The translations under genes and the position numbers were made by a program. From Sphingopyxis sp. JAI108 (GTDB taxonomy: Bacteria > Pseudomonadota > Alphaproteobacteria > Sphingomonadales > Sphingomonadaceae), in contig NZ_JACCCJ010000004.1 in NCBI RefSeq assembly GCF_013410105.1, forward strand, positions 124,001 through 188,000: a stretch of DNA of 64,000 bases, in the 5' to 3' direction. The notes under the pieces were generated by a model, which saw only the letters and a program-made list of their open reading frames with translations, made no database searches and was not told the DNA's origin. Every line of letters begins with the position of its first letter. Within the stretch, counting starts at the first letter, position 1. Positions 1 through 7,958 of the stretch are shown in pieces.

Positions 1-377
1 CAAAACAAGTGGCTGAAGATGCGCGGTTGGCAAAGGACGAGGCTGAACGTGCCGAGAGCAAGCGCATCTTGGATGCGGCGGCGGTCACGCAGGCCAAGCT
101 ACAAAACTACAACGATCGTCTGGAAGACTGCTTTTCTAGCTTTGGTCATCGGCTCGCCGCGCTGGAAACCGAAGTGAAAGAGACGCTGCACAATCCCGGC
201 GCCTTCGAACATATCGAAACCATTGCCATCGTCCCTGACGAACAAGGTAACAACGTAGGTATGCGATTTCGCGCTCAAAATGGATTTGGGGCGCTGCGAG
301 CCGCCACCGTCAAAGCGCGCATCGACGCCAACGATTGCAGCGTCAAAGGTATCGGCGAGACCGTAGTAGCAGACTGA
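1..377 (+). CDS. C-terminal part of unknown coiled-coil protein (cut by window start)
   Basis: The reading frame is open from the first bases; the GTG at 9 need not be the true start, so this is probably the tail of a longer gene. The first 55 residues are rich in Ala, Glu, Lys and Arg and look like a coiled coil. The last 70 residues look like a compact mixed domain. No catalytic motif is recognised. A hairpin terminator follows (427-453). It could be a phage or satellite structural or regulatory protein; function unknown. Confidence 0.5.
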   Translation, partial: KQVAEDARLAKDEAERAESKRILDAAAVTQAKLQNYNDRLEDCFSSFGHRLAALETEVKETLHNPGAFEHIETIAIVPDEQGNNVGMRFRAQNGFGALRAATVKARIDANDCSVKGIGETVVAD

Positions 378-426
378 CGCGGGTACTGTTGCCCCGCCGA
401 ACTAAATCAGAATCATCATAACCAAG

Positions 427-453
427 GGCCTCGGAGGAATCCGGGGCCTTTTT
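427..453 (+). terminator. Rho-independent terminator
   Basis: Stem 427-434 pairs with 441-448 around a 6-base loop with one G-T mismatch-type position, followed by five T. It separates the leading partial gene from the gene at 471. Confidence 0.7.
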
Positions 454-470
454 CATATGGAGAACCCTAC

Positions 471-827
471 ATGCTTATCATCACTGACCCGTCCGATGTG
501 GACGACCCTTCCCTTCAACGTATCCTGCGGCAACGGTTCGAGCAGTTGGCTCAATACGGATGCCCGATCAGCGAGCTCGCCCACTTCCATGTTGTTCGGC
601 CGGGTGACGACGTAGCCGAACTTCTGACCAATCCCGTCGATGGCAGCAATGATCCACCTTGGGAGTGGGTGGAGGCCCACGGCGGATGGTTCGAAGTCCC
701 GGTCATCATGTCCGATGACGGCTTCGGCCACGTGTATTTTGTTCCGGACCTCGACGACATTGATCCCCGGTTGCTGATGCTGTGCCGCCGCGACGCCACA
801 AAGAGGAATGATCTAAATCCGGAATAA
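471..827 (+). CDS. Small acidic protein of unknown function, paralogue A
   Basis: A 118-residue acidic protein with a GGAG ribosome site about 8 bases before the ATG. Its C-terminal half has a W-x-W-V-E-x-H-x-G-W-F pattern, then D-D-G-F-G and a hydrophobic strand, ending in L-L-M-L-C. The next gene (922-1296) shows the same pattern in the same order (D-W-D-Y-I-E-x-H-P-G-W, G-D-S-G-F, L-L-A-L-C), so the two are diverged paralogues. Each is preceded by its own terminator-like hairpin, suggesting duplicated gene cassettes. No known family recognised. Confidence 0.65.
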   Translation: MLIITDPSDVDDPSLQRILRQRFEQLAQYGCPISELAHFHVVRPGDDVAELLTNPVDGSNDPPWEWVEAHGGWFEVPVIMSDDGFGHVYFVPDLDDIDPRLLMLCRRDATKRNDLNPE

Positions 828-864
828 ATCACCCCGCTGCCTCTACCTCTAGAACCACAAAACG

Positions 865-900
865 ATGCGCGTCCTGGGATTTCCCATGGGCGCATTTTTT
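865..900 (+). terminator. Rho-independent terminator between the two paralogues
   Basis: ATGCGC at 865-870 pairs with GCGCAT at 890-895, with an inner GGGA-TTT-CCC helix, followed by six T. It lies 37 bases after the stop of the first paralogue and 22 bases before the ATG of the second. Confidence 0.7.
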
Positions 901-921
901 ATGCCCAGAAGGAATTCACCC

Positions 922-1296
922 ATGATCGATATGCCCGACCTTGACGCAATACTCGTCGCCCTCCGCGCACCGCTCGCGCCTGATCTCCACGATCTCATCG
1001 CCAGCCGTCTACATGACGCATTCGCCTGCGGGCTCGCCGACCTAACGCACATACTGGTAATCCAGCCGGAGGACACCGAAGCCCAAATTCTCGACGCGAT
1101 TGGCTTTTCGCCCTTGGTGTCGAGGATGGACGGCAACCGGCTTCAACCAGACTGGGACTACATCGAACGTCACCCCGGATGGCATGAGCTCATTTACACC
1201 GTGGGTGACTCGGGGTTCGCCTTCCTTGTCTTCGTCGAGCGCGCTGACGGCGTTCTGCCAGAGCTGCTCGCGTTATGTGACGGGGCAAGCAGGTAA
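922..1296 (+). CDS. Small acidic protein of unknown function, paralogue B
   Basis: A 124-residue protein. I chose the ATG at 922 because AGAAGGA lies 7-10 bases upstream; an in-frame start at 865 lies inside the terminator stem. The C-terminal half matches the neighbour at 471-827 in motif order and spacing (aromatic and acidic residues, H-x-G-W, G-F, and a final L-L-x-L-C). The stop overlaps the start of the next gene (TAATG at 1294-1298), so the two are translationally coupled. Function unknown. Confidence 0.65.
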   Translation: MIDMPDLDAILVALRAPLAPDLHDLIASRLHDAFACGLADLTHILVIQPEDTEAQILDAIGFSPLVSRMDGNRLQPDWDYIERHPGWHELIYTVGDSGFAFLVFVERADGVLPELLALCDGASR

Positions 1297-1541
1297 TGCG
1301 CGCGATCGGAACGCTGCTCATACTCTGTGTCGCGCTGGCCGTCGTGAAGATGGCGGTAGTAGGACTACTAATGATAGGCATTAGTATATTGGTTTGGGCA
1401 GCCTGTCAGCACCCCCGCGAGACTTTCGGCCTCCTAGCTTACGTCGCGCTCATGGGGCTTGTCAGCGCGCAACCGTGGGTTTGGGTCGCAATCGTAGGCT
1501 TGGTGGCTGTCACAGCTCAATTCGCTGAGAAAGCCGATTGA
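1296..1541 (+). CDS. Small two- to three-helix membrane protein
   Basis: An 81-residue, strongly hydrophobic protein. Predicted membrane spans are near residues 4-35 (possibly two short helices) and 46-74, with a short charged loop between them and a charged tail. The start overlaps the stop of the preceding acidic gene, so the soluble protein and this membrane protein are probably made together. No enzymatic residues are seen. In a satellite element it could be an inner-membrane effector (superinfection exclusion or holin-like), but that is speculation. Confidence 0.55.
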   Translation: MRAIGTLLILCVALAVVKMAVVGLLMIGISILVWAACQHPRETFGLLAYVALMGLVSAQPWVWVAIVGLVAVTAQFAEKAD

Positions 1542-1748
1542 CGCCTAATGCGATGGGAGTACTAGCGGCTCTCTGACATCGGCAAACAGGTCATTTCGAT
1601 TCGAAGACCTTCACCGTGTCGCCAACACTATCGCAATCAGCCTGAGACTTTCTCGGGCTTGGAGACTTGCGTGTGGGGCGACAGACTGGTTTGCCTCCCG
1701 CGTAAGTCGTCAATCTTCGGGCCACCATTGGCCTCCAAAGGACGATTT

Positions 1749-2096
1749 ATGATAAATCTTTTTCCTAACGACGAAGACTTCGCTGTCGCAGAACGCGCGC
1801 TTGACGACGGCGAAGACAGCTACATCAGTAGCAACTATTTCCAACATTATGTGGCCCTTGTCGCAGTTTGCGTGCGGCGTGGGCACCGTCAGGTTGCGGA
1901 CATTGTTGCGCGACTCTCGCCAATCGTGGGAGCGAAAAATGCCGTGCATATCCCATGGCTCATTGAAATCCTCTCCGGACCGGCATGCGACGTTCATCTA
2001 TGGGACTGGGATGGCGATGAACCGGGCGGCCGCTTCTACGGCCCAAGCCTTGACCTAAAGGATGAGCTTCACAGTCCGCAGCCAATCAACGCATAG
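1749..2096 (+). CDS. Hypothetical protein
   Basis: A 115-residue protein. The ATG at 1749 is preferred over an upstream in-frame start at 1659 because AAAGGA lies at 1737-1742. It is acidic at the N-terminus, with a helical middle containing R-R-G-H-R and a C-terminal D-W-D-G-D-E-P-G-G-R-F segment. It has no recognised domain, and no promoter could be assigned. Confidence 0.5.
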   Translation: MINLFPNDEDFAVAERALDDGEDSYISSNYFQHYVALVAVCVRRGHRQVADIVARLSPIVGAKNAVHIPWLIEILSGPACDVHLWDWDGDEPGGRFYGPSLDLKDELHSPQPINA

Positions 2097-2327
2097 TCCG
2101 AGGTGGTCGCCGTGGTGCAGATAGCCCATGGCGGCTGCGCGCCGTTTAACCTCTACCTCGCCGCCGTTGCTTCAAGGAGTGTGACGGCGGCACTGGCAGC
2201 GCACCGCATCGGTCACGCGACTCGAAATTCGCGGCAATAACATTACGTGAAATAGCGTATTTGAGTAATAATAGACCTCATCTAACGCGGCTAGTAAGCC
2301 TTTGAAAATAGGCGTTTTTCAAACCCG

Positions 2328-2597
2328 TTGGATTCTCCCTATTATCACTCTCATAAGCGAAGGAAATTTTCCCTGACTTATACATCTTTGGACTCGGCCG
2401 GGACGGAGGCTCCCGCGCCGTCGCTACCGGCCGTTCGACTGCGGTTTCGTGTCACGCGCTTCTGCCCCGCGCAGATCGCCGTGACCTGGACGGAGCTCGT
2501 GGCCTATCTAAATGCCCTCTCAAGTGACGACGATGACGACTACCAAATACACGAACGCCAACCAGCGGACGGCGTGGGTGCGGAGGGCGGCGAATGA
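2328..2597 (+). CDS. Small hypothetical protein upstream of vapE
   Basis: An 89-residue protein whose stop overlaps the start of the VapE-like gene (2594), so the two are probably co-translated. It is basic at the N-terminus and carries five consecutive Asp near residue 68. In many satellites the gene just before vapE encodes a primase or DNA-binding accessory protein, but no zinc finger or TOPRIM motif is seen here. About 230 bases before it hold no gene. Confidence 0.4.
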   Translation: MDSPYYHSHKRRKFSLTYTSLDSAGTEAPAPSLPAVRLRFRVTRFCPAQIAVTWTELVAYLNALSSDDDDDYQIHERQPADGVGAEGGE

Positions 2598-3838
2598 GTG
2601 CAGCCGATTTTCCGGACCAGCCCCCACTTGGTCATAACAAACTGCCCGCGACGATAGAAAATGTGGATCATCTGCTTCGGAGCGCCGACATCTCGGTCCG
2701 CTATAACGTCATCAAGAAGAAGGACGAGTTGTCGATCCCGGAACATCAAGGGACGTCCGACAATCTCGACAATGTGACGCTGACGAAAATCGTGAGCCTC
2801 GCTTCGAAGAACGGGATGCCAACCGGCTTGATCTCCGACTTGGTCCAGGCAATCGCTGACCGTAACGCCTACAACCCTGTCGCGGATTGGATCAAGTCGC
2901 AGCCGTGGGACGGCATCGATCGATTGCCCGCCATATTCGACACCGTGGTTGCAACCGACGACTACCCGGTCACGCTGAAGACCGTCTTGATGCGGAAGTG
3001 GCTGCTCAGCGCAGCCGCTGCCGTGCTCGTCCCGACGGGGTTCAAATGTCGGGGCGTGCTCACGCTTCAGGGAGCGCAAGGCATCGGCAAGACGTCATGG
3101 GTCAAATCGCTCGTGACGGATGCCAACCTTCGCGATGACGTGGTGAAACTCGATCATCACCTCGACGCTGGCAACAAGGACACCATCCTTGGCGCGATCA
3201 CGAACTGGATCGTGGAAATAGGGGAGCTGGAAAGCTCCTTCCGAAAGGACATCGCGAGGCTGAAGGGGTTTTTGACCACCGACGCCGATCGGGTCCGGCG
3301 GCCTTATGGAAGGCGGGAATCGGAATACCCGCGCCGCACCGTATTCCTCGCTACCGTCAACGACGCCAACTTTCTGACGGACACCACCGGCAATAGTCGA
3401 TGGTGGGTGATCCCGGTCCGTGAACTCAATTATGAGCACGGCGTCGATATGCAGCAGCTCTTCGCACAGCTTGCGATCGATCTCGACGCGGGCGCGCAAT
3501 GGTGGCTGACAGAAGACGAAGAGATAATGCTCGAATCTCTGAACCGTCGCCATCAAACGGTCAGCGCGATTGCCGAAAAGCTGGCCGAGTATGTCGATCA
3601 GGACGACATAAGCGAGAAGCGGGTCGCAAATGTCACCACGACAGAGATGCTGGAGCTTATGGGCTACAAACAGCCCACAAATCCCCAGATGAAGGAATGC
3701 GCTGCCGCGCTGAGGGATCTTATCGGTGAATCGAAACGGATCAATGGGTTCAATCGATGGAGGGTGCCTCTGAAGGAACCTACGGCAGACGTGTGGCAAC
3801 CGATCGACAAGCGCCAGATCACCGAAGAAAAATACTGA
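2594..3838 (+). CDS. VapE-family (virulence-associated E) P-loop protein
   Basis: A 414-residue protein matching the VapE/SF3-like helicase family of phage satellites and prophages, whose members are replication helicases often fused to a primase. The P-loop is G-A-Q-G-I-G-K-T near residues 159-166. It is followed by the family block with N-W-I-V-E-I-G-E-L and then F-L-T-T-x-x-D-x-x-R-x-P-Y-x-R, and a sensor-like V-F-L-A-T-V-N region with a final R-W-W-V-I-P-V. The roughly 110 residues before the ATPase core are too short for a full primase. It therefore looks like a helicase-only version, or relies on the small upstream gene. It probably drives replication of the excised element. Confidence 0.8.
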   Translation: MSAADFPDQPPLGHNKLPATIENVDHLLRSADISVRYNVIKKKDELSIPEHQGTSDNLDNVTLTKIVSLASKNGMPTGLISDLVQAIADRNAYNPVADWIKSQPWDGIDRLPAIFDTVVATDDYPVTLKTVLMRKWLLSAAAAVLVPTGFKCRGVLTLQGAQGIGKTSWVKSLVTDANLRDDVVKLDHHLDAGNKDTILGAITNWIVEIGELESSFRKDIARLKGFLTTDADRVRRPYGRRESEYPRRTVFLATVNDANFLTDTTGNSRWWVIPVRELNYEHGVDMQQLFAQLAIDLDAGAQWWLTEDEEIMLESLNRRHQTVSAIAEKLAEYVDQDDISEKRVANVTTTEMLELMGYKQPTNPQMKECAAALRDLIGESKRINGFNRWRVPLKEPTADVWQPIDKRQITEEKY

Positions 3839-4150
3839 CCTGACCCTCCCGAGGGGGTGGGAGGGGTAGCAAAAATGGGGAAAATGGACCGCAGACCAGC
3901 AATATAGCTGCACCAACAATCCCTATCTCTGCTGCCCCTGCTGCCCCCTCTAGGCAACCCCATGAAATCAAACACCGACTGCCGACCACCGAGGGTGGCG
4001 GGGACTGCACCTGTGACTCCCGCCTCCCCCAACTCTGCTGCTGTAGCCCCGCTGGCGACCGAAACGCGGTCCGCCGACCTCCAGCCCTGCGCTCGGCACG
4101 CGCCGCTCTTGCGGCTCCAGCCCGAACAACCAAAATCAAAGGAAATCATT
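3839..4150. other. Intergenic region between vapE and integrase
   Basis: 312 bases without a convincing gene. Just after the vapE stop, 3842-3867 can fold into a C-rich/G-rich hairpin (ACCCTCCC with GGGAGGGGT) but lacks a T run. An in-frame extension of the integrase back to 3962 exists but is Pro/Ala-rich and lacks a ribosome site. The region probably holds the integrase promoter and leader. Confidence 0.5.
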
Positions 4151-5320
4151 ATGCCAAAAACAAATCTGAGCGCCGCATTCGTGCGCGAGGCCACCTGTCC
4201 GGCCGGGAAGCGCAAGATCGACTACTACGACCAATCCATCACCGGCTTTGTTGCAGAGATTCGATCCTCTGGGGGCAAGACCTACTATCTCCGGTACCAA
4301 GACCCCCACGAACGCCAACGACAGCTTCGCATCGGGTCCGCCGCTGACATCACTTTCGATCAGGCCCGAAAGAAAGCGATCCAGCTTCGATCCCAAGTCG
4401 TCCTGGAAGGCGATCCCGCTGCCGAGAAAGAAGCCCGACGCGCCATTCCAACCTACGGTGAACTCGCCGTGCAACATCTCGCCTACGCGAAGAGCTACCA
4501 GAAGAGTTACAGCTCAACCGAGATCAACCTTCGCGTTCATATCCTGCCGCGCTGGTCGAAACTGAAGCTGACCGAAATCCACCAGAAGGATGTCGCGATC
4601 TGGCTGGCTCAAAAGGGCGGCGAGGGATTGGCACCCGCGACCGTAGAAAAGATCAGGGTGCTGTTTCATCGATCGTTCGAGCTGGCGCGACGGTGGAATG
4701 TCGTCGGCAGCGTAACCAACCCGGTGAAGGGTATTCCCCGGATGCGGATCGAAAATGCGCGCGAGCGGTATCTTTCCCGCGATGAAATTAGGCGCCTGTT
4801 GCGGGTCTGCGAAGCGTCAATCAACCCGCAGCTAAAATACATCGTGGCGTTGCTAATTTTGAGCGGTGCCCGAAAGTCGGAGCTGCTCTTCGCCAAGTGG
4901 GACCATATCGACGTCGAACGGCAGCTGTGGCTCATCCCGACATCGAAGAACGGGAAGCATCGTTATGTCCCGCTCTCGCAAGCCGCGTTGACCATCATCG
5001 ACCAGTTGCCGAAGTTCGACAACTGCCCCTGGCTAATCCCGAACCCGGAAACCCGTCAGCCTTTCGTGTCCTTCAAGCATAGCTGGGAGACGGCACGTGA
5101 CGCAGCGGGCCTCAAGGGGCTGCATGTCCATGACCTGCGCCACACAGCCGCCTCGTTGATGGCCGCTGCCTCTATTGACCTGTACACCATCGGAAAGGTG
5201 CTCGGTCATCAGAATATCGGCAGCTCGCAGAGGTACAGCCACTTGGCCAACGATAAACTGCTGGCAGCCGTCGAAGCGGGCGCAGCCAAAATGAAAGGCG
5301 TCCTTCTCCCGGCATTCTAA
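4151..5320 (+). CDS. int: Tyrosine-family site-specific integrase
   Basis: A 389-residue phage-type tyrosine recombinase that would cut and join the element's att sites. The start at 4151 follows AAAGGA at 4139-4144. Order: an N-terminal arm-binding domain typical of Arm-DNA-bind integrases (residues 1-90), a core-binding SAM-like domain (about 100-195), and a catalytic domain. Visible active-site residues are Arg241 (S-G-A-R-K-S-E), His327 and Arg330 (H-D-L-R-H), His353 (L-G-H-Q) and the nucleophile Tyr362 (Q-R-Y-S-H). All are present, so it is probably active. The tRNA-Thr 3' fragment 1.5 kb downstream is its likely attachment site. Confidence 0.9.
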   Translation: MPKTNLSAAFVREATCPAGKRKIDYYDQSITGFVAEIRSSGGKTYYLRYQDPHERQRQLRIGSAADITFDQARKKAIQLRSQVVLEGDPAAEKEARRAIPTYGELAVQHLAYAKSYQKSYSSTEINLRVHILPRWSKLKLTEIHQKDVAIWLAQKGGEGLAPATVEKIRVLFHRSFELARRWNVVGSVTNPVKGIPRMRIENARERYLSRDEIRRLLRVCEASINPQLKYIVALLILSGARKSELLFAKWDHIDVERQLWLIPTSKNGKHRYVPLSQAALTIIDQLPKFDNCPWLIPNPETRQPFVSFKHSWETARDAAGLKGLHVHDLRHTAASLMAAASIDLYTIGKVLGHQNIGSSQRYSHLANDKLLAAVEAGAAKMKGVLLPAF

Positions 5321-5381
5321 CGGTCAGTCGCAAGGCGCGACAACGGTCCCACCCCTGCGGATCGCTTCATCGAACCCTCTC

Positions 5382-5447
5382 CCCCGTCCATGCCTAGCCC
5401 CAGCGGCCGCGCATGGACGGGGACTTTTCTCCTATATTTTTTTTTTG
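5382..5447 (+). terminator. Strong terminator after the integrase
   Basis: A perfect 12-bp stem (5382-5393 with 5411-5422) is followed by T-rich sequence including ten consecutive T near 5437-5446. It sits 61 bases after the integrase stop. Confidence 0.8.
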
Positions 5448-5457
5448 GATCAAGACC

Positions 5458-5775
5458 ATGAATTCCGCCATAGACATCGCTATCCCTGATCTACCTATCA
5501 CGCTCTCCCGAGACACACCGGCCGCTGAGGTCGACGAAATCTTTCAACGACTGCGGGAGCTAAAATCGAACCTTGGCAAGCCGACGAATGCCGACAATCG
5601 GCTGACAGCTATGATAGCCGCCTGCATCGACGAAGGCATCAACACCAGCCCGCGAATTTTCGGCACAGCCCGACAGCTTGGGTTCGATCTCGGTCACACC
5701 CGCCGCGTGCTTCGTTCCGGTATTGGCCATACCTGGAACCGCGCAGCGGACGATCGTTTCAGCAACCTGATATAG
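5458..5775 (+). CDS. Hypothetical protein
   Basis: A 105-residue protein read from the ATG at 5458. An in-frame start at 5413 would lie within the terminator stem and run through its T tract, so I reject it. It is mostly helical. Residues 65-100 (T-S-P-R-I-F-G-T-A-R-Q-L-G-F, then H-T-R-R-V-L) could be a helix-turn-helix, so a small element regulator or excisionase is possible. The ribosome site is weak. Confidence 0.5.
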   Translation: MNSAIDIAIPDLPITLSRDTPAAEVDEIFQRLRELKSNLGKPTNADNRLTAMIAACIDEGINTSPRIFGTARQLGFDLGHTRRVLRSGIGHTWNRAADDRFSNLI

Positions 5776-5950
5776 AGGCCGTCGTCCCGTCCCCCTTCGC
5801 GGCAGGCAAAATATCACAGGAATTCAGCCCAAATCGTCGGCAAAGCGTTGGCCGACCTGCCCCGAAACCACGCGCTACGACGAAAAGACTTGAAAACAAA
5901 CTTTGGAAGGAACAAAAACGAATCACAAAGAACGATAACCAGAGGACGAA

Positions 5951-6598
5951 ATGACAAATATTTTCGCAACTCCTGATAAGGTTTCAACCAAAACCAAGCT
6001 CTTTAATTGTGGGGTAGCCGCGCTGGAGCAGGACGGGTGGAAGGTGGAGCGGATACCCAAGGTCGGGAAGTCCAGCGTTCGCCGCATAGTGAGGCAGAAC
6101 GAAAGCAAGGTCGTCACCATTCGGACGACGCAGGATACCTATATCGCCTTCCCTCGTAATGATGACGACACCGAATGGGTCACACTTTCGATGGTCGATA
6201 TGGTCGTGGCCGTTTCGGTAGATGATGCCGAGAACCCGCGTTTCGCGAAGGTGCATTTCATTGACGGCGACGAAATGCGTGACAGGTTCAACCGCAGCTA
6301 TGACGCACGGATAACGGCGGGACATACAATCGGAACCGGCCGGGGGATGTGGCTTGGGCTCTATGATCCCGAACAGCAAGATTTACCCAGCCATGTGGGC
6401 GCGGGCGCTGGCTTGGCCCATCCTGCTATCGCCACCTTCCCGTTGGACGAGGCAAGTGAAATACGAACCACACCGGCGGCAATCGAAACCAGCGTCTCCC
6501 CCGTCAATGGACCGCTTTCAATTTCTGAGGCGCGACGGCTGCTGGCAGAGACATTCGGGGTTGATCCGAGCAACGTCGAAATTACGATCAGGGTGTAG
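5951..6598 (+). CDS. Hypothetical protein at element right end
   Basis: A 215-residue protein with a possible AGAGGA site upstream of the ATG. The N-terminal 60 residues are basic (K-V-G-K-S-S-V-R-R-I-V-R). The middle has alternating hydrophobic strands. The last 35 residues (S-I-S-E-A-R-R-L-L-A-E-T-F-G-V) form a helical segment like C-terminal tails in other element-encoded hypotheticals. It is the last gene before the att fragment at 6800. No family recognised. Confidence 0.55.
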   Translation: MTNIFATPDKVSTKTKLFNCGVAALEQDGWKVERIPKVGKSSVRRIVRQNESKVVTIRTTQDTYIAFPRNDDDTEWVTLSMVDMVVAVSVDDAENPRFAKVHFIDGDEMRDRFNRSYDARITAGHTIGTGRGMWLGLYDPEQQDLPSHVGAGAGLAHPAIATFPLDEASEIRTTPAAIETSVSPVNGPLSISEARRLLAETFGVDPSNVEITIRV

Positions 6599-6799
6599 GC
6601 ACCTCGAAATGCGGTTGATTGGCGGACTGGTTGAGGACGGTTTCGGCAAATCCGTCCGACCAAAGATCTTTCAGTGGGGGCCTAATTGGGGGCTCTATGA
6701 CAGCGCATTTGGGAACCAAGTGGGTCGATTGAAAAGTGAGGCGGAAACAGGCAGCATAAGCCAAGGTTTACGGGCATTTTCGCCGACCCGTCATTAGCC

Positions 6800-6842
6800 T
6801 TCGTAATGATGGGGTCACAGGTTCGAGTCCTGTAAGCGCACC
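6800..6842 (+). repeat. att site: orphan 3' part of a tRNA-Thr(CGT) gene
   Basis: Bases 6800-6838 match 53532-53570 exactly (39 bp), covering the anticodon loop, variable region, T-arm and most of the acceptor 3' strand of tRNA-Thr(CGT). One acceptor base is then missing before the CACCA. No D-arm or acceptor 5' strand lies upstream. This is the classic signature of the far end of an element integrated into a tRNA gene. The integrase at 4151-5320 lies on the element side. Confidence 0.8.
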
Positions 6843-7003
6843 ACTTCCATGGAAATGCGAAGACGGACGCCGCGCGACGCTCGCGGCGAACCGCCGGCTC
6901 GCGCGGCCGCTCAGCCGAAGCAAATATTCGCCAGATTCTCTTGAATTTCGCTCGAAGGGTGGCGGGCAACGCCCGCCACGCCGGTTACCGTCAAAAGCCG
7001 AAT

Positions 7004-7456
7004 TCAGATTACTGCGGCGGAGGGTGCGCAACATCTGGCGGCGGCGGGTTCAGTGCCCAAGGTTTCGAGCGCGGGGCTGTCGCCATAGGTCGTCGCCTCG
7101 CCATCGGTGTAAAAGGCTTCCCACACCACCCCGTCGGGATCGGATATCCAGCTCTTTTCCGACTTGGCGTAGCAACAGGTCGTGCGGCCCTCTTCGAGCA
7201 CGGGTCGTTCGGCTGCCTTGATCCGCCCATAGACTTCGCCGAGTTCACAGGGGCTTTCGACCTGGACGCCGAGATGCTGGATGCCGTTGCGCGCATGATT
7301 GCCCATCGAGATCGCGAAGTTCACGCGCGGATCGTCGAGCAGCCATTTGGCATAGTCGGGCTTCGTCACGGTCGGCTCGGCGCCGAACATAGAGCTGTAG
7401 AAGCGGATCGAAGTCGCAAGGTCCTGGACCCCGACATGGACATGCAGTGTTTTCAT
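7004..7456 (-). CDS. arsI: ArsI-type dioxygenase (C-As lyase), glyoxalase-fold
   Basis: A 150-residue vicinal-oxygen-chelate protein. ArsI enzymes are Fe(II)-dependent and split the C-As bond of trivalent organoarsenicals such as methylarsenite. Candidate metal ligands are His5 or His7, His61 (H-L-G) and Glu113 (V-W-E). The substrate-binding vicinal pair Cys94-Cys95 (T-T-C-C-Y-A) is present, and a second Cys pair (142-143) lies near the C-terminus. The ATG at 7456 overlaps the stop of arsR by 4 bases, so the two are coupled. The related CadI-like family is the alternative, but the Cys pair and context favour ArsI. Confidence 0.85.
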   Translation of the reverse strand: MKTLHVHVGVQDLATSIRFYSSMFGAEPTVTKPDYAKWLLDDPRVNFAISMGNHARNGIQHLGVQVESPCELGEVYGRIKAAERPVLEEGRTTCCYAKSEKSWISDPDGVVWEAFYTDGEATTYGDSPALETLGTEPAAARCCAPSAAVI

Positions 7457-7797
7457 ACGCTTTTCCTTTCGTCTGCCGTGGGTGCGCAGCCCTCGCCCTC
7501 GCACGCCGAGGCGGCGCAGCAATTTTCCATGAGGTAGGCGACCAGCGCATTCATCGCCGGATAGTTGGCGCGGTAGATGATCGTCCGATGCTGGCGCTCC
7601 TGCTCGATCAGCCCCGCGCCGCGCAATTGAGCGAGGTGGAAGGAGAGCGAACTATTGGGGACGCCGAGCGCCCCGGCGATCGCGCCCGCCGCCATCCCGT
7701 CCCCGCCGGCCTGCACGAGCAGCCGGAACAGCGCGAGCCGATACTCCTGCGCAAGAGCGCCCAAAGCGTCGATGACCGACCTCGAATCCATGGTCAT
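7453..7797 (-). CDS. arsR: ArsR-family repressor 1
   Basis: A 114-residue winged-helix repressor of the ArsR/SmtB family. The recognition region is A-I-A-G-A-L-G-V-P-N-S-S-L-S-F-H-L, and the wing is Q-E-R-Q-H-R-T-I-I-Y. The tail has N-C-C-A-A-S-A-C and E-G-C, matching ArsR types that bind As(III) through C-terminal vicinal cysteines. Two ATGs, 7797 and 7791, are possible. It is divergent from the second arsR, and two operator-like repeats lie 9 and 57 bases upstream. It probably represses itself and arsI, with release on As(III) or methylarsenite. Confidence 0.88.
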   Translation of the reverse strand: MTMDSRSVIDALGALAQEYRLALFRLLVQAGGDGMAAGAIAGALGVPNSSLSFHLAQLRGAGLIEQERQHRTIIYRANYPAMNALVAYLMENCCAASACEGEGCAPTADERKSV

Positions 7798-7805
7798 TTC
7801 TTCAT

Positions 7806-7828
7806 TTCCATATTTGCAGAAATGAAAC
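7806..7828. promoter_or_regulatory. ArsR operator-like repeat, copy 1
   Basis: A 23-base unit sharing 20 positions with 7854-7876. The centre is an imperfect palindrome (ATTTG-CA-GAAAT). It lies immediately upstream of the arsR1 start, where a bound repressor would block transcription. Spacing between the two copies is 48 bases. Confidence 0.6.
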
Positions 7829-7853
7829 GCAATGCGTGCCCTGTCAAGATCAA

Positions 7854-7876
7854 TTCCATATTTCTCGAAATGAAAC
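7854..7876. promoter_or_regulatory. ArsR operator-like repeat, copy 2
   Basis: Second copy of the 23-base unit, here with a perfect ATTTC-TC-GAAAT palindrome. It lies in the arsR1-arsR2 divergent gap and probably binds ArsR1. Confidence 0.6.
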
Positions 7877-7923
7877 TCGTTCGGCCATCGCGGGCGATCA
7901 GCGAGGGTGGCAGGCGATGGATG

Positions 7924-7950
7924 TTGACGATTGTTAACGTATCGGATAAT
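7924..7950 (+). promoter_or_regulatory. Candidate promoter of arsR2-arsC-acr3-arsH
   Basis: A -35-like TTGACG (7924-7929) and a -10-like GATAAT (7945-7950) are separated by 15 bases and lie 9 bases before the arsR2 ATG. The short leader means the transcript may start almost at the start codon. The short spacer is a weakness. Confidence 0.4.
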
Positions 7951-7958
7951 CCCGATGG

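Larger units (their letters stand above)
1..6842. mobile_element. Right end of a tRNA-Thr-integrated satellite or prophage-like element
   Basis: The stretch from the window start to 6842 reads like a small integrative element. It has short unknown genes, a VapE-type P-loop protein, a tyrosine integrase, and at its right edge a 39-bp exact copy of the 3' part of a tRNA-Thr gene (6800-6838) without any 5' half. Such orphan tRNA 3' ends mark the distal end of elements inserted in tRNA genes, so the reconstituted tRNA would lie left of the window. No capsid, terminase or lysis gene is visible here, so a satellite or decayed prophage fits better than a full phage. The left boundary is unseen. Confidence 0.55.

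Noticed and set aside
3962..4150. Upstream extension of the satellite integrase
   Set aside because: No ribosome site and low-quality Pro/Ala-rich sequence; family alignment begins at the Met at 4151.
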